64,000 bases of DNA, taken from the NCBI RefSeq assembly GCF_023159225.1, contig NC_063166.1, forward strand, positions 42,897,149-42,961,148, in the 5' to 3' direction. Shown piece after piece: positions 1 to 14,500 of the stretch; the first letter of the stretch is position 1, and each line of letters opens with the position of its first letter. The notes below the pieces were generated by a model. That model was given only the letters and a program-made list of their open reading frames with translations, made no database searches and was not told the DNA's origin. Made by a program: the position numbers and the translations under genes. The DNA comes from Perognathus longimembris pacificus. Taxonomy: Eukaryota; Chordata; Mammalia; Rodentia; Heteromyidae.

Positions 1-594
1 TTGTGGGAAAAAAATTTAAAAAATCTCCTAGGATTTAACAGAGGATGCAGATATAAATGCATGTTTTAATAACTAAAGAATAGGTCATAAATTGTACTAC
101 AGCTCATGAATTATATTAATGTGATGTCCTCTTTTAGAATAAGGGTGAGTATAATGGTTACCTAGCCTCTTCTAGTTTAGTATTTCTCTTCTATCTCTAA
201 ATACTAAATAACTGACCACAAAATGTTATCTTTGAATTCACCCATTACTGGTTCTTAGCTTGTTTTATTTTCTAAATGTTGGATTTGAAATATGGGAAGA
301 CTTAGAAATTCAACTTTAATTTTGCATATAACTTATTTTGGTGTTGCCTATAGTTTAGCATTACATTTTCAATTTTAATTCTTTTCATGTATTTTTTATT
401 AGACATTTCTTTCTATAAGCCTGTTCTTAACATTCAGTCCAAAAATATTGTATTTTTTGGCATATAAAAAAGCCAAATTTTTGAGATCTTAGCCTTGAAC
501 TTAGCATAAACAATATGCATTAAGGAAAAAGACTGGTCTTTTTCAGATATCTCATTTTAAATATAAATATTTCATGTTTTCTTTTCCCTCTTAG
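1..594 (+). other. STT3B: STT3B intron 2, 3' part
   Basis: AT-rich intronic sequence ending in a pyrimidine tract and TTAG acceptor at 591-594. I see no repeat or gene in it. Confidence 0.8.
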
Positions 595-882
595 GTTTAC
601 CCAGGGTTAATGATAACAGCTGGCCTTATCCATTGGATTTTAAATACATTGAACATAACAGTTCACATAAGAGATGTTTGTGTATTCCTTGCACCAACTT
701 TTAGCGGCCTTACATCTATATCTACTTTCCTGCTAACAAGGGAACTTTGGAACCAAGGAGCAGGACTTTTAGCTGCTTGTTTTATTGCTATTGTACCAGG
801 CTACATATCTCGGTCAGTAGCTGGATCCTTTGATAATGAAGGCATTGCAATTTTTGCACTTCAGTTCACATACTACTTATGG
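595..882 (+). CDS. STT3B: STT3B exon 3
   Basis: 96 codons, phase 0 at both ends, beginning [10 protein letters not shown] and ending FTYYLW. The acceptor AG is at 593-594 and the donor GTAAGT at 883. It encodes membrane helices and lumenal loops of the GT-C core. It includes GSFDNEGIA, whose DNE (about 221-223) is the second metal/glycan-ligand DxD-type motif of the family. The family starts far upstream of the ATG at 610, so that ATG is internal. Confidence 0.97.
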
Positions 883-3800
883 GTAAGTAATACTCATTGT
901 GTTGCTGTCATTAATTTCCATGACCTTTTTAATGAAATTCTTTAAATCCTGTACGTTACTCTTCATAATAAATTTAATACTAGGCAACGTTCCCCAGACA
1001 TTTTTCTCTCTGAATACGAATATACACATACACAGTACAACTATTTTAATGTCCATGTATAAGTTTTGCTCTCCTTAACAATCACATTGTGCCCACTTTA
1101 CAGATAATGGTAATGTCATAAATAAGTCATGTCTTTAAAAAAGATGGAGGGGCTGGGATTGTGGCTTAGTGGTTGAGTGCTTGCCTAGTATGCATGAAGC
1201 CCTGGGTTCAATTCCTCAGTACCACATGAACAAAAAACCAGAATTGATGCTGTGGCTCAAGTGGTAAGAGTGCTAGCCTTGAGCACAGAGAGCGACAGTG
1301 CCTAGGCCCTGATTTCCAAGTCCCAGGACTGGCAAAAAAAAGGGGGTGGGATGGGAGGGAGCTGAGGCATGCATGCCTCATGTGGTAGAGTACCTGACTA
1401 GCAAGGATGAGTCCCTAGTTCAAACCCCATTACTGTCAAAAACGAGGGAATTAGTGATTATCCATCTTGAACCTGTCAGCTGAGTGTGCTGTAATTCCAG
1501 CTATTGGGAGACTACTTAGGAAAGACAGACATGATAGCTCAAAGGTTTAAAATCTTATTTTAAAAACTAGCATTTATTTCATATTGGAAAATGATTTAAA
1601 TTTAGTTAATTTTTTCTTCATAGAATATAATACTAATTATTGGACTAACTCAAACTTGCATTTATTTATTTAATTCTAGCTTATAAATTTCAGTAGTGGA
1701 AATTGCTCCAAAATATCTATGGGTCAGTATTTTTTTGGTAGCTGAGTGAGTGACAGAATTAGTTTTTCCCTCTCCCTTTAATAGTTATCTAACCTCATTT
1801 AAAACCACTTAGTGGATATTTTTGCTTTGGTCTAAAATTCTAGGTTGGCCATTACAATATGATCAATAGACAGTCTCTTCTTCTTGAGTTTAAAAACATG
1901 AAAAGCACCCATGGAGATGAAGATTTGGCAAATAGTAGGATATTGACGATGTTTCTTCATTGATTAAAAATATCTGTAGATATTTTTCATTTGTGTCTGC
2001 AGCTGAGAATAAAAACTTAAAAACTTTGAGATTTCTGACCTTGAACCATGATCTCTGTGCATGTGTGTATCTGTTACTGGAGCTTGAACTCTGGGCCTCC
2101 ACTCTCACCTTGCTCTTTCACTCAAGGCTGCAGCCATTTGAGCAATATCTCCAATTCTGGCATTTTGCTATTTAATCAGAGATAAGCCTCTTAAGAACTT
2201 TTGTGCCCAGACTGATTTCAAATCATGATCTTCAGATCTCAGCTTCTTAGTTCCTAGGATTACAGGCATGAGCCACCATACTCCTTGTTTAATACCTTTT
2301 AATCATAAGTTTTTAACAATAAAAATGATACATTTAAGTAAGAGAGGTCTTTATAATATAGTGCCAATTAAAAATTAATTGGTATAGTCAAATAGATACA
2401 ATGTGTAAATTGTATATGAATTGTAAACAGTGCAAACCATGGTATGTTTGTTTATACTTATTGTGAAAGTACAAAATACTGTTAGTATCCTTTTATATGC
2501 TAGCTTCATGATAGTGGTTTTTTTTTTTTTTCTGAGGATAAGTGGGTTATTGATAATGTGTTTATATCAGTTCAAAAATGCTTGCCTGTATGGTACTGGG
2601 GTTTCAGCTCCAGGCCTTGGTGCTTTACTCGGCAGGCATTCTACCACTTCTGCCCTAGCTTATTTTCTAGATAGGATCTTCATTTTTACTTAGGGTCAGA
2701 TTCAGACCATAATCATTCTACCTTAGCTCCCACAAAGCTAGAATTATAGATGTTTTACACTATATTCAGCTTGTGTTGAGTGAGATAAGGTCTCCAGTTT
2801 AGGCTAGCCTCAACTCTTGATTCTTTGCCTCACATGTACTGGGATTATAGACATACACTATTGTATCTAGGTCTGTCGTTTTGATAGTAGCCATTTGGGA
2901 TATGGAACCTTCAATGTAGTTTTGATTTGCCCCATTACTGGGCTAATGGTGTGGTTTTGTTATGATTTTCATATATGATTGGTGTCTTGTATTTTGACAA
3001 ATTTTCAGTTCATTTACCCACGTAATTGGTTAGATTTGTTGTTTGGGTTTCTTACCTAGTCTGGATAATAATCCTCTGTCAGATTAGCTGGCAAAAATTT
3101 TCTTCCATTCTATAGGCTCTCTTTTCATTTTGGTAATTCTTTCTTTTGCATAAAGTCACCTTCCATACCTGTATCTTGTGTTTTCCCTGTGTGTAGCTAT
3201 AGTGGTTTCAGCATTACAAGTCTTAAAGTCTTTCATCTCTTTTGAATTGACTTTCATATTGAGTAAGAGATAGGATTCTAGTTTCAGTCTTCTGCGTGTA
3301 GACATCTGTTTTTCCTAGCAACACTTGTTAAAGAGACTCTTTCTTCTCCATGGCATGTTTTTGGTAGCTATGTCAAGAATGAGAATTACTGTTTGTATTG
3401 TATGGGTTTGTATCTGGGTGTTCTATTTTATTGGTCTTCACTGTGTGGTGGTAGCACAATGTTTGTTACTGTAACTCTAAGTATAATTTGAAATAGTGAT
3501 ACATCTGTCTATCATTGTTCTACTCAGGGTTGCTTTGCCTATTTGGAGTCTTCTCTACTTGCATATAAATTTTAGGCCTTTTCCTGTTTCTGTGAAGAAT
3601 ATCATTGATGGGGATGATGGGGATTGCACTGAATTTGTTTATGATTTGTTTTGATAATGGCCGTTTCCAATAATACTAATTGTGACAGTCCATGGACATT
3701 GGAGGTCTTTCCATCTTTAGAATCTTGTTTCAGTGTCTTATAGTTTTTATTTACAGAAGTCTTCTTTCTTGATTAAGTTTATTAGGGGTTTTGTTTTGTT

Positions 3801-6800
3801 TTTTGCTGTAATGAATGAGATTGTTTTCCTGATTTCTCTGTTCTCATGTATAGAAAATCTACTGATTTTCTTTATGCAAATTTTTAAAGCAAGATATTAA
3901 AAATAGATAATTAGATTTAAAGAGAAAAAACTTGCAATGTTTAAAATTAGAAGAGTTGTGTTTGAAGTCCAATATAAAAGTTAAATTTTCACTCTTGGCA
4001 AGTTGATTGACACTTGTGAATCTCATTCAACTTCCTTCTAGTAAAACATGGAAAATGTTTGGTTATAGAGTTATTAAAACTCTTATTAAATATAATCATG
4101 CTTAAAGTTTAATTATCACCCATTGAAAGTGAAATAAACAGTTTTAACTACTTGTGTAAAATTGTTTGTAGCCCAAATGTGGAAAACTTTATTTTGGTGG
4201 TAGTGGGGTTTGGCCCTCATGTCTTCATACTAGCTAGGCTGGTGCCCCATCACTTGAACCACTCCACCTGCCCTTAAAGGTGAAAACATTTTATAATTTC
4301 TAAAGTACTTTTGTATGTTCTATATCCCTTTTCTGCTAGTGTCATAGCATCATTGTCTGTTTTTTTTTAAAGCACTATTTCCATATTAAAGATGTTATAT
4401 GCCAGACACCAGTGGCCCACAAGCCTTGTAATCCTAGGTACTCAGGAGGCTGAAATCTGAGGATCAGGGTTCCAAACCAGCCCAGGCAGGAAAGTCCCCA
4501 TGAGACTTATCTCCAATTAACTACTTCAAAACTGGACGTGACTCTGTGGCTCAAGTGGTAGAGCATTAACATTGAGCACAAAGAGGCTCATGAACAGCCC
4601 CAGGCCTTGAGTTCAAGCCTCACTACAAAAAAAGGTGTTATGGACTAAGTGCATATTTTTTACTTAGATTTATTTCCTACAGAGATGCTAATATTCATCT
4701 AGAGATTCTTAGTGATCTTTAGGATCAAGTGATTTAAGAGTGCAGTATGGCACCATACTACCTATGATTTAACTTACCCTTTGATTTCCAGCTCTATTAT
4801 GGAGAGTTGTTTGAATTCCTACCCTTTGCCTATTTCATTAGTGCTAAAATAGAAGTAATAACAGTAGCTAAGTAATATAGTAGGACGGGCACATGTTTGT
4901 GGAATTTCCTTTGTTCCTTTGTCAAAGATTTATTTACATTTGTGTGGTTCTATTTTTAAGCTTTTTGTGTGTGGTACTGGGGTTTGAACACATGGCCTAA
5001 TGTATTTGCTAGGCAGATGCTGTATCACTTTGTCTCTGTCTCTCAAGTACTTTACTGTTCCATTGATTTTGTTGTTGTTCTTTCACAGTATGAACTGTCT
5101 CTGTTTCTGTAGTTTAGAAGTCTTAAAGTCCTATTGTATCAGTCTTGTTAGTTGTTGTTGTTTTTTAATACTGTGTTGGCTATCCTGGATCTTTTAAAAA
5201 AATACTTCTTTAATTAAATTTTTAAAACAAAAATATTGCCAACTGTTGGTTCTTTCTATCTTTAGCACAGATAATCCTTCCATATATTTTCTTTTTTTCT
5301 GTGGTACAGGGTTTAAATTCAAGGCCACCACTACTTTGACCCATTCCCCTGGCCCCTTTGCTTTATTATTCAGATGAGTTCTCACATGTTTTTACCAAGG
5401 ATGGCTTAAACTGTGATCCCCTTACTTTAGGCCTCATACATAGCTGGATTTATAGAAATGAGCCCTCAAGCCCAGCTTTTTTGTTTTGTTGGTGTCTCAG
5501 TAACTTTTTTCTTAGACTGGCTTTAAATTGCAATCCTTCTCACCTTTCCCTCTTCAGTAGCTAGGATTTTCAGCATGTATCCAGCCTTTTCTTCACTTAT
5601 GTAGGTCTGTGATTTCTTTCTTAAAAGTTGAGAAGTTTGCCCTATAGGAATTCTATACTTACTTTGTTAAAATGATTTCTCATTTCCTTATGTGTATAAG
5701 CTAATTGTGTACATGTTTGAAATGATACTATGATTTTTAATCTTAAATTCCATTTCACTGCTGGCATGTAGCATTGTAGCATGTTTCTGTAGTGTTGTCT
5801 ATGTTCATTTAATAGTTTCAGTAGTTTTTTTTTGGGGGGGGTGCTTCTAATTGGATAATCATGTCATCTGTCAGGTTTATTTCTTCCTTACCCACCTGTA
5901 TACCTGTTGTTTCCTTTGTTTTAGTGTATTCACTAAGACCACAGTGCAGTGTTAATTGGAGTGAGGAAAGAGGACCTTTTGTTTATGTCCTGATCTCAGG
6001 GAGCATAATTACAGATTTATTTCTGGATTCTGTTCTTTTCCATTTATCTCAGTAATTGTATTTCCCTCCTTTGCTTACTGTCTTGTTTACTATAGTTTCA
6101 TAATACTTGTATTTTTTGTTTGTTTTACTAACCCTGGGGCTTGAACTTGGGGCTGCAGCACTATCCCTGCCTTTCTTGCAGAAGGCTGTAGCACTCTACC
6201 ACTGAACCAAAACTCCACTTCTAGCTTTTTGGTAGTTAATTAGAGATAATAGCCTCACAAGCTGGGCTGAAGTAGATAGTATTACAGGTACAAACCACTG
6301 GTGCCCAGCTTACAATACATATTTAAGTGAAGAAACACATAGATTTAAAAAATATACGTTTATATATCATTTGACTATAATCTTGCATCTTAATTTGTTG
6401 GCACAAGTTATTTGTAACAGGCTTGGATGATTCTTTTTTAGTTTCTGTATAATGTAATGTGTCTTACTCCTGATATTGGTGTCCTGTCCTTTCTCTATTC
6501 TGGATTATCAAACTTTTGACTTCTTGATTTTTCTTCTTCCTCCTCCCCCTCCCCTGTCCCCTCCTCCTTCTGCGGGTTACAGTTACATATGTGAGGTAGT
6601 GACTACATTTCTTGCCAATCTTGTTACCTCCTCCTTCAATTTTCTCCCACCTTGCCAATCCCCCCTCCCAGTTGTACAGTTACTTTACAACATATTGTAA
6701 GTAGTGCTGTTGCATTACCTTTTACCCTTTGCCTCACCATTTTGATGTTCCCTTCCCTAATTCAGACAAACATACATATAATACTCAGGGTACCAGAATC

Positions 6801-9800
6801 AAATTCAGTGACAACAGGGGATAAACCATAGGGATCTTAAACAGAAGAAAAAAGAAATAATTTCACATAGTACATTAAAAATAACATCAGTGATAAACTG
6901 CGTGTTTGCATATTTTGGAAATCATTTTGCTTATTGTCATCTTATATGGTCATATGTACATTCCCCTTTATGGTGGAAATTTTTAAAACCTGAAAAAGGA
7001 AATTCATGCAGAACTGAGGAAGTAGAAAAACCTTCTATGCTCCTGGATTGGGAGGATTAACATCTTGAAAATGACAATACTACCAAAGGCTATGTACAAA
7101 TTCCGTGTAATTCCCATGGCAATACTACCAAAGGCTATGTACAAATTCCGTGTGATTCCCATCAATAGCCCAACACCATTCTTATAACAAAATAAAGGAA
7201 GAAATCCAGAAATTAATATGGAACAATAAAATACCCCAAATAGCAAAAACAATCCTTAGCAGGAAGAACAGTGCTGGAGGAATGTCAACACCAAACTTCA
7301 AACTCTATTACAAAGTAATAGTAATAAAAATAGTTCTCTTCATCTCTAGAAACTTTCCTTATGTTAAAATCTGTTCCATGTAATAATTTGAAATTGTCAT
7401 ATGATTTGTTATGTGCCTTAATAATACTTTTCCATTCTTTAAGTTGAAACTTTTATCTCTGAATTACGGGGTTTTATAGAAGGCATATGGTTGGATCAGT
7501 TGCTCTAATTTTTTAGCTTGCTATTTATAGTGGCTGATATAGAGAATTAAACATATGTATCTTCAGTTTACTATAGTCTTTTTTAAAGGTTAATACTAAT
7601 ATAATTATAAAATGTACTAGTTTTGCTCCTAAACACCACTGTTTTTTTTCTCCTTTGCTATTATGTGTATCAATCAGTGTGTCATCATTTCAGCAATCCA
7701 GATGATATTTTTATATGTACATATTTGTATTTTTTATAATCTGTATTTAGTACAGGGGTTTTGTTGTTGCTGTTGTTTTTCGTGATACTGGAATTGACCC
7801 CCAAGTTCTCAGGCATCCTGGACAAGCAATCCATTACTGAGCTATATCCCCAGCCCAACATACTGTAAACATTGACAAGAGTCAGTGTGCTAGATAGGAT
7901 TCTCTTTCTATTTAACAAATAGAAATATAGTTGGGAGTTTGATGGCTTTCATGGATCTGTAGATTCATGTTTACCATGGATTTGGGGGAATTGTAATTGT
8001 TGAAGTGTTTTCTCTTTTTTTTTTTTGCTCAAGGCTAGAACTCTGCCACTTGAGCCACAGCACCACTTCTGGCTGTTTCTGTGTATGTGGTGCTGGGGAA
8101 TTGAAACCCAGGGCTTCATGTTTACGAGGCAAGCATTCTTGCCAAAAGGCCAAATCCCCAGCCCCTCTCCCTTTTTTTTTTTTTTTTTGTAGCTCTTTTT
8201 GGAGTTGTTTTTCTCTGTGTTCTTTGAATTAGTTAATTTTATTGACCAGTTTATATTCCCTGATTCTTCTGCCATCTAAATCTGCTATTTAGCATAGGTA
8301 GTGAGTTTTCAATACCCACTATGCTTTTCTACTCTAAAATTTCTAGTTAATCCTGGTTTTTCATTTGTATAAAATATATATTCTATTTTATTATTGAAAT
8401 TCCATGTCATAGTGTATTTGCCTTTAATTTTCTGATGGTATCCTTGTGAATGTATAGAATCTGATTGGGGTATTTGTCTTCTAATTCCAGTACCTGCATT
8501 CATTCAGTTTCTACTGCTTTCTGTATGCTTTACTTTCAGTTCTCCAAATGTGGGTCATATTTGCCTGCTTTATACTTTCGATGAGGTTAGGCATTTTGCA
8601 TTTATATTATGTAGTAACTTTGGATTATTTCATTTTTCTGAAATGTTGGTTTGTTTTAGTAACTTACCTGGACTCAAACTATAGATAGAATCCCTGTGTT
8701 CCAATGGGAGAGTTCCATTAATGCAGTCATTTTTATTTTATGTTTTAACTTCCTACAGACCACCCCTGTATGTGCATAGAGTATATGTTAGACAAAGGTC
8801 TGGGCAGAGTTTTTATCCCAACATTTGAGCCATAAAGCCTCTGTTCTCTGTTAATCTATCAGTTTGTAGGGTGATAAACACAGACATGCAGTCAATTCTC
8901 AATTTTCCTTTGGTTTTTACTCTTAGATTGTTTTTCAAGTCTTCTCTGTTTCTGAGCAGTTTCTCAGCAGAGATAGATAAAGGCTTTATCTCAATTTTTT
9001 TTAATGGATTTCTTTTTTTTTGGCCAGTCCTGGGGCTTGGACTCAGGGCCTCTGAGCACTTTCCCTGGCTTCTTCTTGCTCAAGGCTAGCACTCTGCCAC
9101 TTGAGCCACAGCGCAACTTCTGGCCATTTTCTATATATGTGGTGCTGGGGATTCGAGCCCAGGGCCTCATGTATACGAGGCAAGCACTCTTGCCACTAGG
9201 CCATATCCCCAGCCCCTTTAATGGATTTCTTATTTCCAGGATTATCTCACTAATTTCTGGCTAGTGCTGTTTGTACTGTTTTCACAACTTTGAGCTAACA
9301 AATCCCTTTTATTTATGCCCAAGTTTATTCATTTTAGCTGGCACGGTTGTTTTTCATTCTTACCATCCCAACCATTGCCTCGAGTCCTTTGTAGTTGATT
9401 TTTGTGTCCAATTTCAGACCAATTAGACTACCCTTTTGCCTAACAAGTTGAAAGGTCTCAACCATTCTGATGAGCTAGGACTTCAGGCATAAGCCTCCAT
9501 GCTAGGCTTTCAGGTCTGTTGTTTACCTTTTTACCTAAATTTTCTTTTAAACTAGCACAAGCTTTTATAACTAGACTCATTATCTGTAATTGGTGACCAG
9601 ATCTTTAGCATGGCTTATAAAACCCAAGTCTGTCCTTTTTCTTGATTTTTTTTTTTTAATAGTTCAGGTGCTATCCTCTGCTTCTGAATATGCTGTTTTT
9701 CATCTTCATTTTTTGGATTTGATGAACTCAGGGCCTGGGCACTGTCCCTGAGCTTCATTTTGCTCAAGACTAGCACTCTTGCACTTGCGCCACAGCAACA

Positions 9801-11526
9801 CTTACGGCTTTTTCTGCTTATGTGGTACTGAAGAATTGAACCCAGAGCTTCATGCATGTTGGGCAACTGCTCTACCACTAAACCACATTCCCAGCGCAGC
9901 ATATGCTGCTGCTGCTTATTGATCTCTCTCCAACCTCTATAAACCTTTCAAGTTTGTTTCATTCAAACCTTGACCTACCTCTCAATTAGATTTTGTTACT
10001 TTCTGTTTTCATTTAGTTCATACTATCCATTTTTCATATAACGTTTGATATGTGCTATCTTACATCAATTCTAAGCATATATGCTCCTTCCACAGCATGT
10101 ATGTTCCTTCCACATTATATATACCACATATAAAATAAGGCTATCTTTTAAGCGATGATCACAAATTCTCTGAAACATGGTCTACTGATTACTGTTCTGT
10201 TTACCACCTCCTTGAGATTGTTAGCTTTTTATGGGCTCATTCCATCTGTATGCTTAATTGGCCCATTGTGAATTGGATGCTTACATCTTTCCTACCTCTT
10301 TACAAGGGTCTGTACAAATTTTGCCACTTCTGTAAAGTTCCTTGTAATTTTAACCAAGCCAGAACTCTCTTCCTGCCTTTGAGATACAGAGTTTATAAGG
10401 ACTATTTTACACTAACTACTTTGTTCATTATATGGTACTTTGACATTCTTGCCTTTCTGTCTTTACCTAGTTGAGGCGGGACTTAAATAGTAATTTGTGA
10501 GTCCAGTATGGCACACACACCAAAAGTTGCCAGGAGAATTTTAAAGAGGGTAGTAAGAAATAAGAAAGCAAGAGTGGAGTAAATATAATCAAAGTATATG
10601 TATAAGATATTACAATGAAATTTCCCATACTGCTAGTATGTGCTAATAAAAAATGTGATGAGGGCTGGGAATGTGAGTGCTCGTATAGCATGCAAGAAGC
10701 CCTGGGTTCGAGTCCTCTGTACCACATGAACAGAAAAATCTGGAAGTGGTGCTGTGGCTCAAGAGATAGAGTGCTATCTTTGAGCAAAAAGAAGCCAGGG
10801 ACAGTGCTCAGGCCCTGAGTCCCAAGCCCCAGGACTGGCAAAAAACAAACAATAAAAATTTCTCTGTGGCACTGAAGGCATTTGTATGGACCAGAACTGG
10901 TTAAAGTCATTGCACGTTAACAGGTAAGGCATTCACGGCGACCACCGTCCTCCATCCTCTCATGCTACCTGCCCACTGCTTTCTTTCTCTGAGGTGGCAT
11001 GTCAGGCCCCAAGTCCAAGCCCCAGGACTGGTGAGGAAAAAAGAAGTAAGGAAATGATTCATTAAGGCCCCCAGTTATTGAATTTAACCACTTAATGTGG
11101 GAAGTGTAAAAATATAATTTTTTTCCTTTTAATTCTTTTGATTGAAAACTGTGTGGCAAAAGAACTTGTCCTTAAAATATCTTTACTGTTGCTTAATGGT
11201 AGAAATGCATGTATTAGGTCGATAGGTATATTTGACTAACCTCAGCCCTGTTTCATAACATTGTAGTGCATGTGCATGCATGTGCACATACACACTGTTC
11301 TTGGAGCTTGAACTCAGAGCTTAGGCACTGTCCCTGAGCTTTTTTAAAAACTCAAAGCTAGTGCTCTACCACTTGAGCTACAACTCCTTTTCTGGCCTTT
11401 GGTCATGAGTTGGAAATAAGTCTTAACAGACTTGGCTGCCTGTGCTGGCTTCAAACCTCTATTCTCCAGTCTCAGCCTCCTGATAGCTAGGATTATAGGC
11501 ATGAGCCACCAGTGCCTTGCAAATTT

Positions 11527-11559
<33 letters not shown>

Positions 11560-14500
11560 TTTTGTAGCAGGCATCTATGGCACATTTAACTGTTTAAATC
11601 AATAGTAGCTTCATAAACTTTTATTGTAAGATTTGCTTGTTTGTTTTTTAGGTAAAATCTGTGAAAACTGGATCTGTTTTTTGGACAATGTGCTGCTGTT
11701 TGTCATACTTCTATATGGTAAGATTTGAAGCTTCATGAGCTCTGAGTTCTTTGGGCAGTTAGAACAGTTCTTTTCATTCTTATTCAGGATTAGTTTTCTA
11801 TTTCCTACCTCTGGGAGTCTTTAAGACTTGGACCTTGTTTAGCAAGTATGTTAACTTTTGAAGAGTGCAACTTCTAATGATTTAAGTTTAAATTCTTTTT
11901 ACGGTCCCTAGCTTTATTCTTCAATTGCATTGACAAGTAAAATGTTTTCCTAATTTACATTACAAGTTGCAAGGCAACAAGAAATGTTTCCTATCAAATA
12001 ATTAAACATGGAACTGTTTAGATGAAATAAAACTTACCAACACTCAAATAACTTTGAATATTGTAGTAAAGATTTGTTTCCTATATTGAAACTAAAAGTT
12101 GCTTAAAGGTAAACCAATCTAGCCACTCAATTTTAGTAAATTGGCCTAAAACAGAGAATTGAGAGCACTTAGAAGTCATGGTGAACAAAGAAAGATTAAT
12201 TCCCTCAGCTAGATGTAACAGCACATATCTGTAGTCTCAGATTTTCAGGAGGTAAAGGATTATAGTCCAAGGTCAGCCTGAACAAAAGTGGAAGACACTG
12301 TCAGAAAAATAAACTGAAAGAAAACCATGTGAACCTCTTATAATAGACTCTACCCTCCCTCAGAAATATTAACTTATGGTGACAGAAAATGTTAAGGAAT
12401 GTTCTTTTGGCCTATTGTATTCTCTTTTTCATAAAGTAAATGGGGGGGGGAGAATAAAGATGAATTTGTGTGAGCCAGAAGTTAAAGGAAATTCTATAGT
12501 GAAAGATCATGCATAAATTATGACTACTTTCTAACACATCAAATTCATGTTGAAATTGCTTTTATTTTTTATACTTATGTTAAACATAGATGAGGAAGTA
12601 TTTTTATTTTATGTTTCATTTCCAGAATTCTAAAATTCCAACCAAAATTCCCTAACGTCATTGCTTAAATAATGGTCAGTTATTACCTACATAATTTAAG
12701 AATCAGGGTGTAAAATTATGTTTGCTTCTATTTCTTTTACCCTATAACTTATAAATTATACTATAAATTAAAAATAATTTTAGCAAATCTTTTAAGAGAA
12801 TATATTTTTCTAAAATAAATATGTGCGTCCAGTTTATAGTTCTTCTAGAGAAAAGCATGAAGTCCTTCTGTGCAATTGTACTTATAATAAATATGTTTTC
12901 TTTCAAGCTTAGACTTAAAATTTATTCATAGGCAGATGTATTTCACTTAGTAATGGTGTTTAATCAGGGTAATAATTAGGGGATTTTTTTGGGTGAAAAA
13001 CAGCATGTGATTAAATTAACAGATATATACATTATAAGCTGATGTCAGTTTTTTACAAGCTGTTCAATTTCAGTTATGGGCCACATTGTTAGAATATAAC
13101 ACTAGTGTTTTATGTTTGTTCATATGTTTAGATTGTCATCACAAATTAAATAGACCTTTTATAAAGTGAAAAATATAAATAATTTTGAATTTACATGTAT
13201 AGCAATATATATTTTAGCACATACCTTCTTAAAGGTATTGATATTGATACCAATTTTTTTCAAGCCTTTAATTACTAGGGCATAATCTTAAGAACTTGAT
13301 AAGAGCTTATTAGCAGCTCCTGAAAAATTAATACGGTTTTCAGTTGAAAATGAATGCTCTTTTTTAGAATGTTAATACAATATCTTGTTATTCTGATTAA
13401 ATAATATAGTCAAACATTAAAATGAGGTCTTTCTTTATAATTCATCTGTAGGAGAAAATTGTATCCAATTAGCACTCTTAGAAATTTCAAAATACAGATC
13501 ATCTAAATGTTCCTTTTAGTTGAGTTGTTGATGGAGAGTAACATTATTATTTTTCTCAGTGAACTTTCTTGCAATACATCATTAGAAACAGATGAGGTTA
13601 AAAAGCTTATATTTTTAATCCTGAAAGTTCATGATCTGTATTCTAGAACTCTGTGTACATTACACTCTGTGTTCTGCCAATTCACAAATGTATATTTTCA
13701 GCTCTCCTGTTAAATCTGATTTCAGTCATTTCAGCAGAGAATTTAGGAAGGTCTACTAGATTTATGAGATCATGTTATTTCAGTTACCCATAAAAATAAG
13801 GCATGATGAGTTATCCATAAGTTATATAAATCCATCATTTTTTTTTTCTTTTTTTGCCAGTCCTGGGGCTTGGACTCAGGGCCTGAGCACTGTCCTGGCT
13901 TCTTTTGTGCTCAAGGCTAGCACTCTGCCACTTGAGCCACAGCACCACTTCTGACCTTTTCTATATATGTGATGCTGAGGAATCTAACCCATGGCTTCAT
14001 GTATACGAGGCGTTTGCTCAGAGTATGTTTAGAAGACATAAAAATGTACCTCTTAGCCAGGTGTTTGGTGGCTCACCCTTTAATCCTGTTTACTCAAGAG
14101 GCTGACTCAAAGCCAGCCTAAGCAGAAAATTTCATGAGCCTGTTACCTCTAAGTATCCAGAAAAGGAGATGTGTGATCCAAGTAGTAGAGCACAAGCCTT
14201 GAATGAAAAGCCATGCAAGAGCTTGAGGCCCTGGGCTCAAACCCAAATACTGGTACAAAAAAAGAGAGAAACCAGATGCTGGTGGCTCACAACTGTAATC
14301 CTAGCTACTCAAGAGACTGAGAGCTGAGGATTTGGGTTCAGAGCTACTCCAGGCAGAAAAGTCCATGAGACTCTTACCTCCAACAAACTACTAGAAACCT
14401 GGAAGTGGAGCTGTGGCTTAAAATGGAAGAGTGCTGGCTTTGAGCAAAAGGAGCTCAGGGACAGAGCCTAGGCCCAGAAATGGTTCAAGTCCTACAGATA

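Larger units (their letters stand above)
883..11651 (+). other. STT3B: STT3B intron 3 (10.8 kb), repeat-filled
   Basis: It holds SINE copies in both orientations, an antisense L1 block (about 2900-6060), an L1 3'-end fragment, a sense L1 ORF2 fragment near 7000-7345 and a TTG microsatellite. Between the listed repeats, 3900-4180, 7345-7750, 8170-9000 and 9900-10660 are AT-rich and unassigned. No coding exon is recognisable. Confidence 0.8.

Noticed and set aside
610..945. ATG at 610 as the start of STT3B
   Set aside because: Family sequence continues upstream through VYPGL to a splice acceptor at 593-594. The true start is outside the window, and the frame after 882 is intron.
11344..11574. 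Polyglutamine protein on the minus strand
   Set aside because: The run is the TTG microsatellite next to an antisense SINE.
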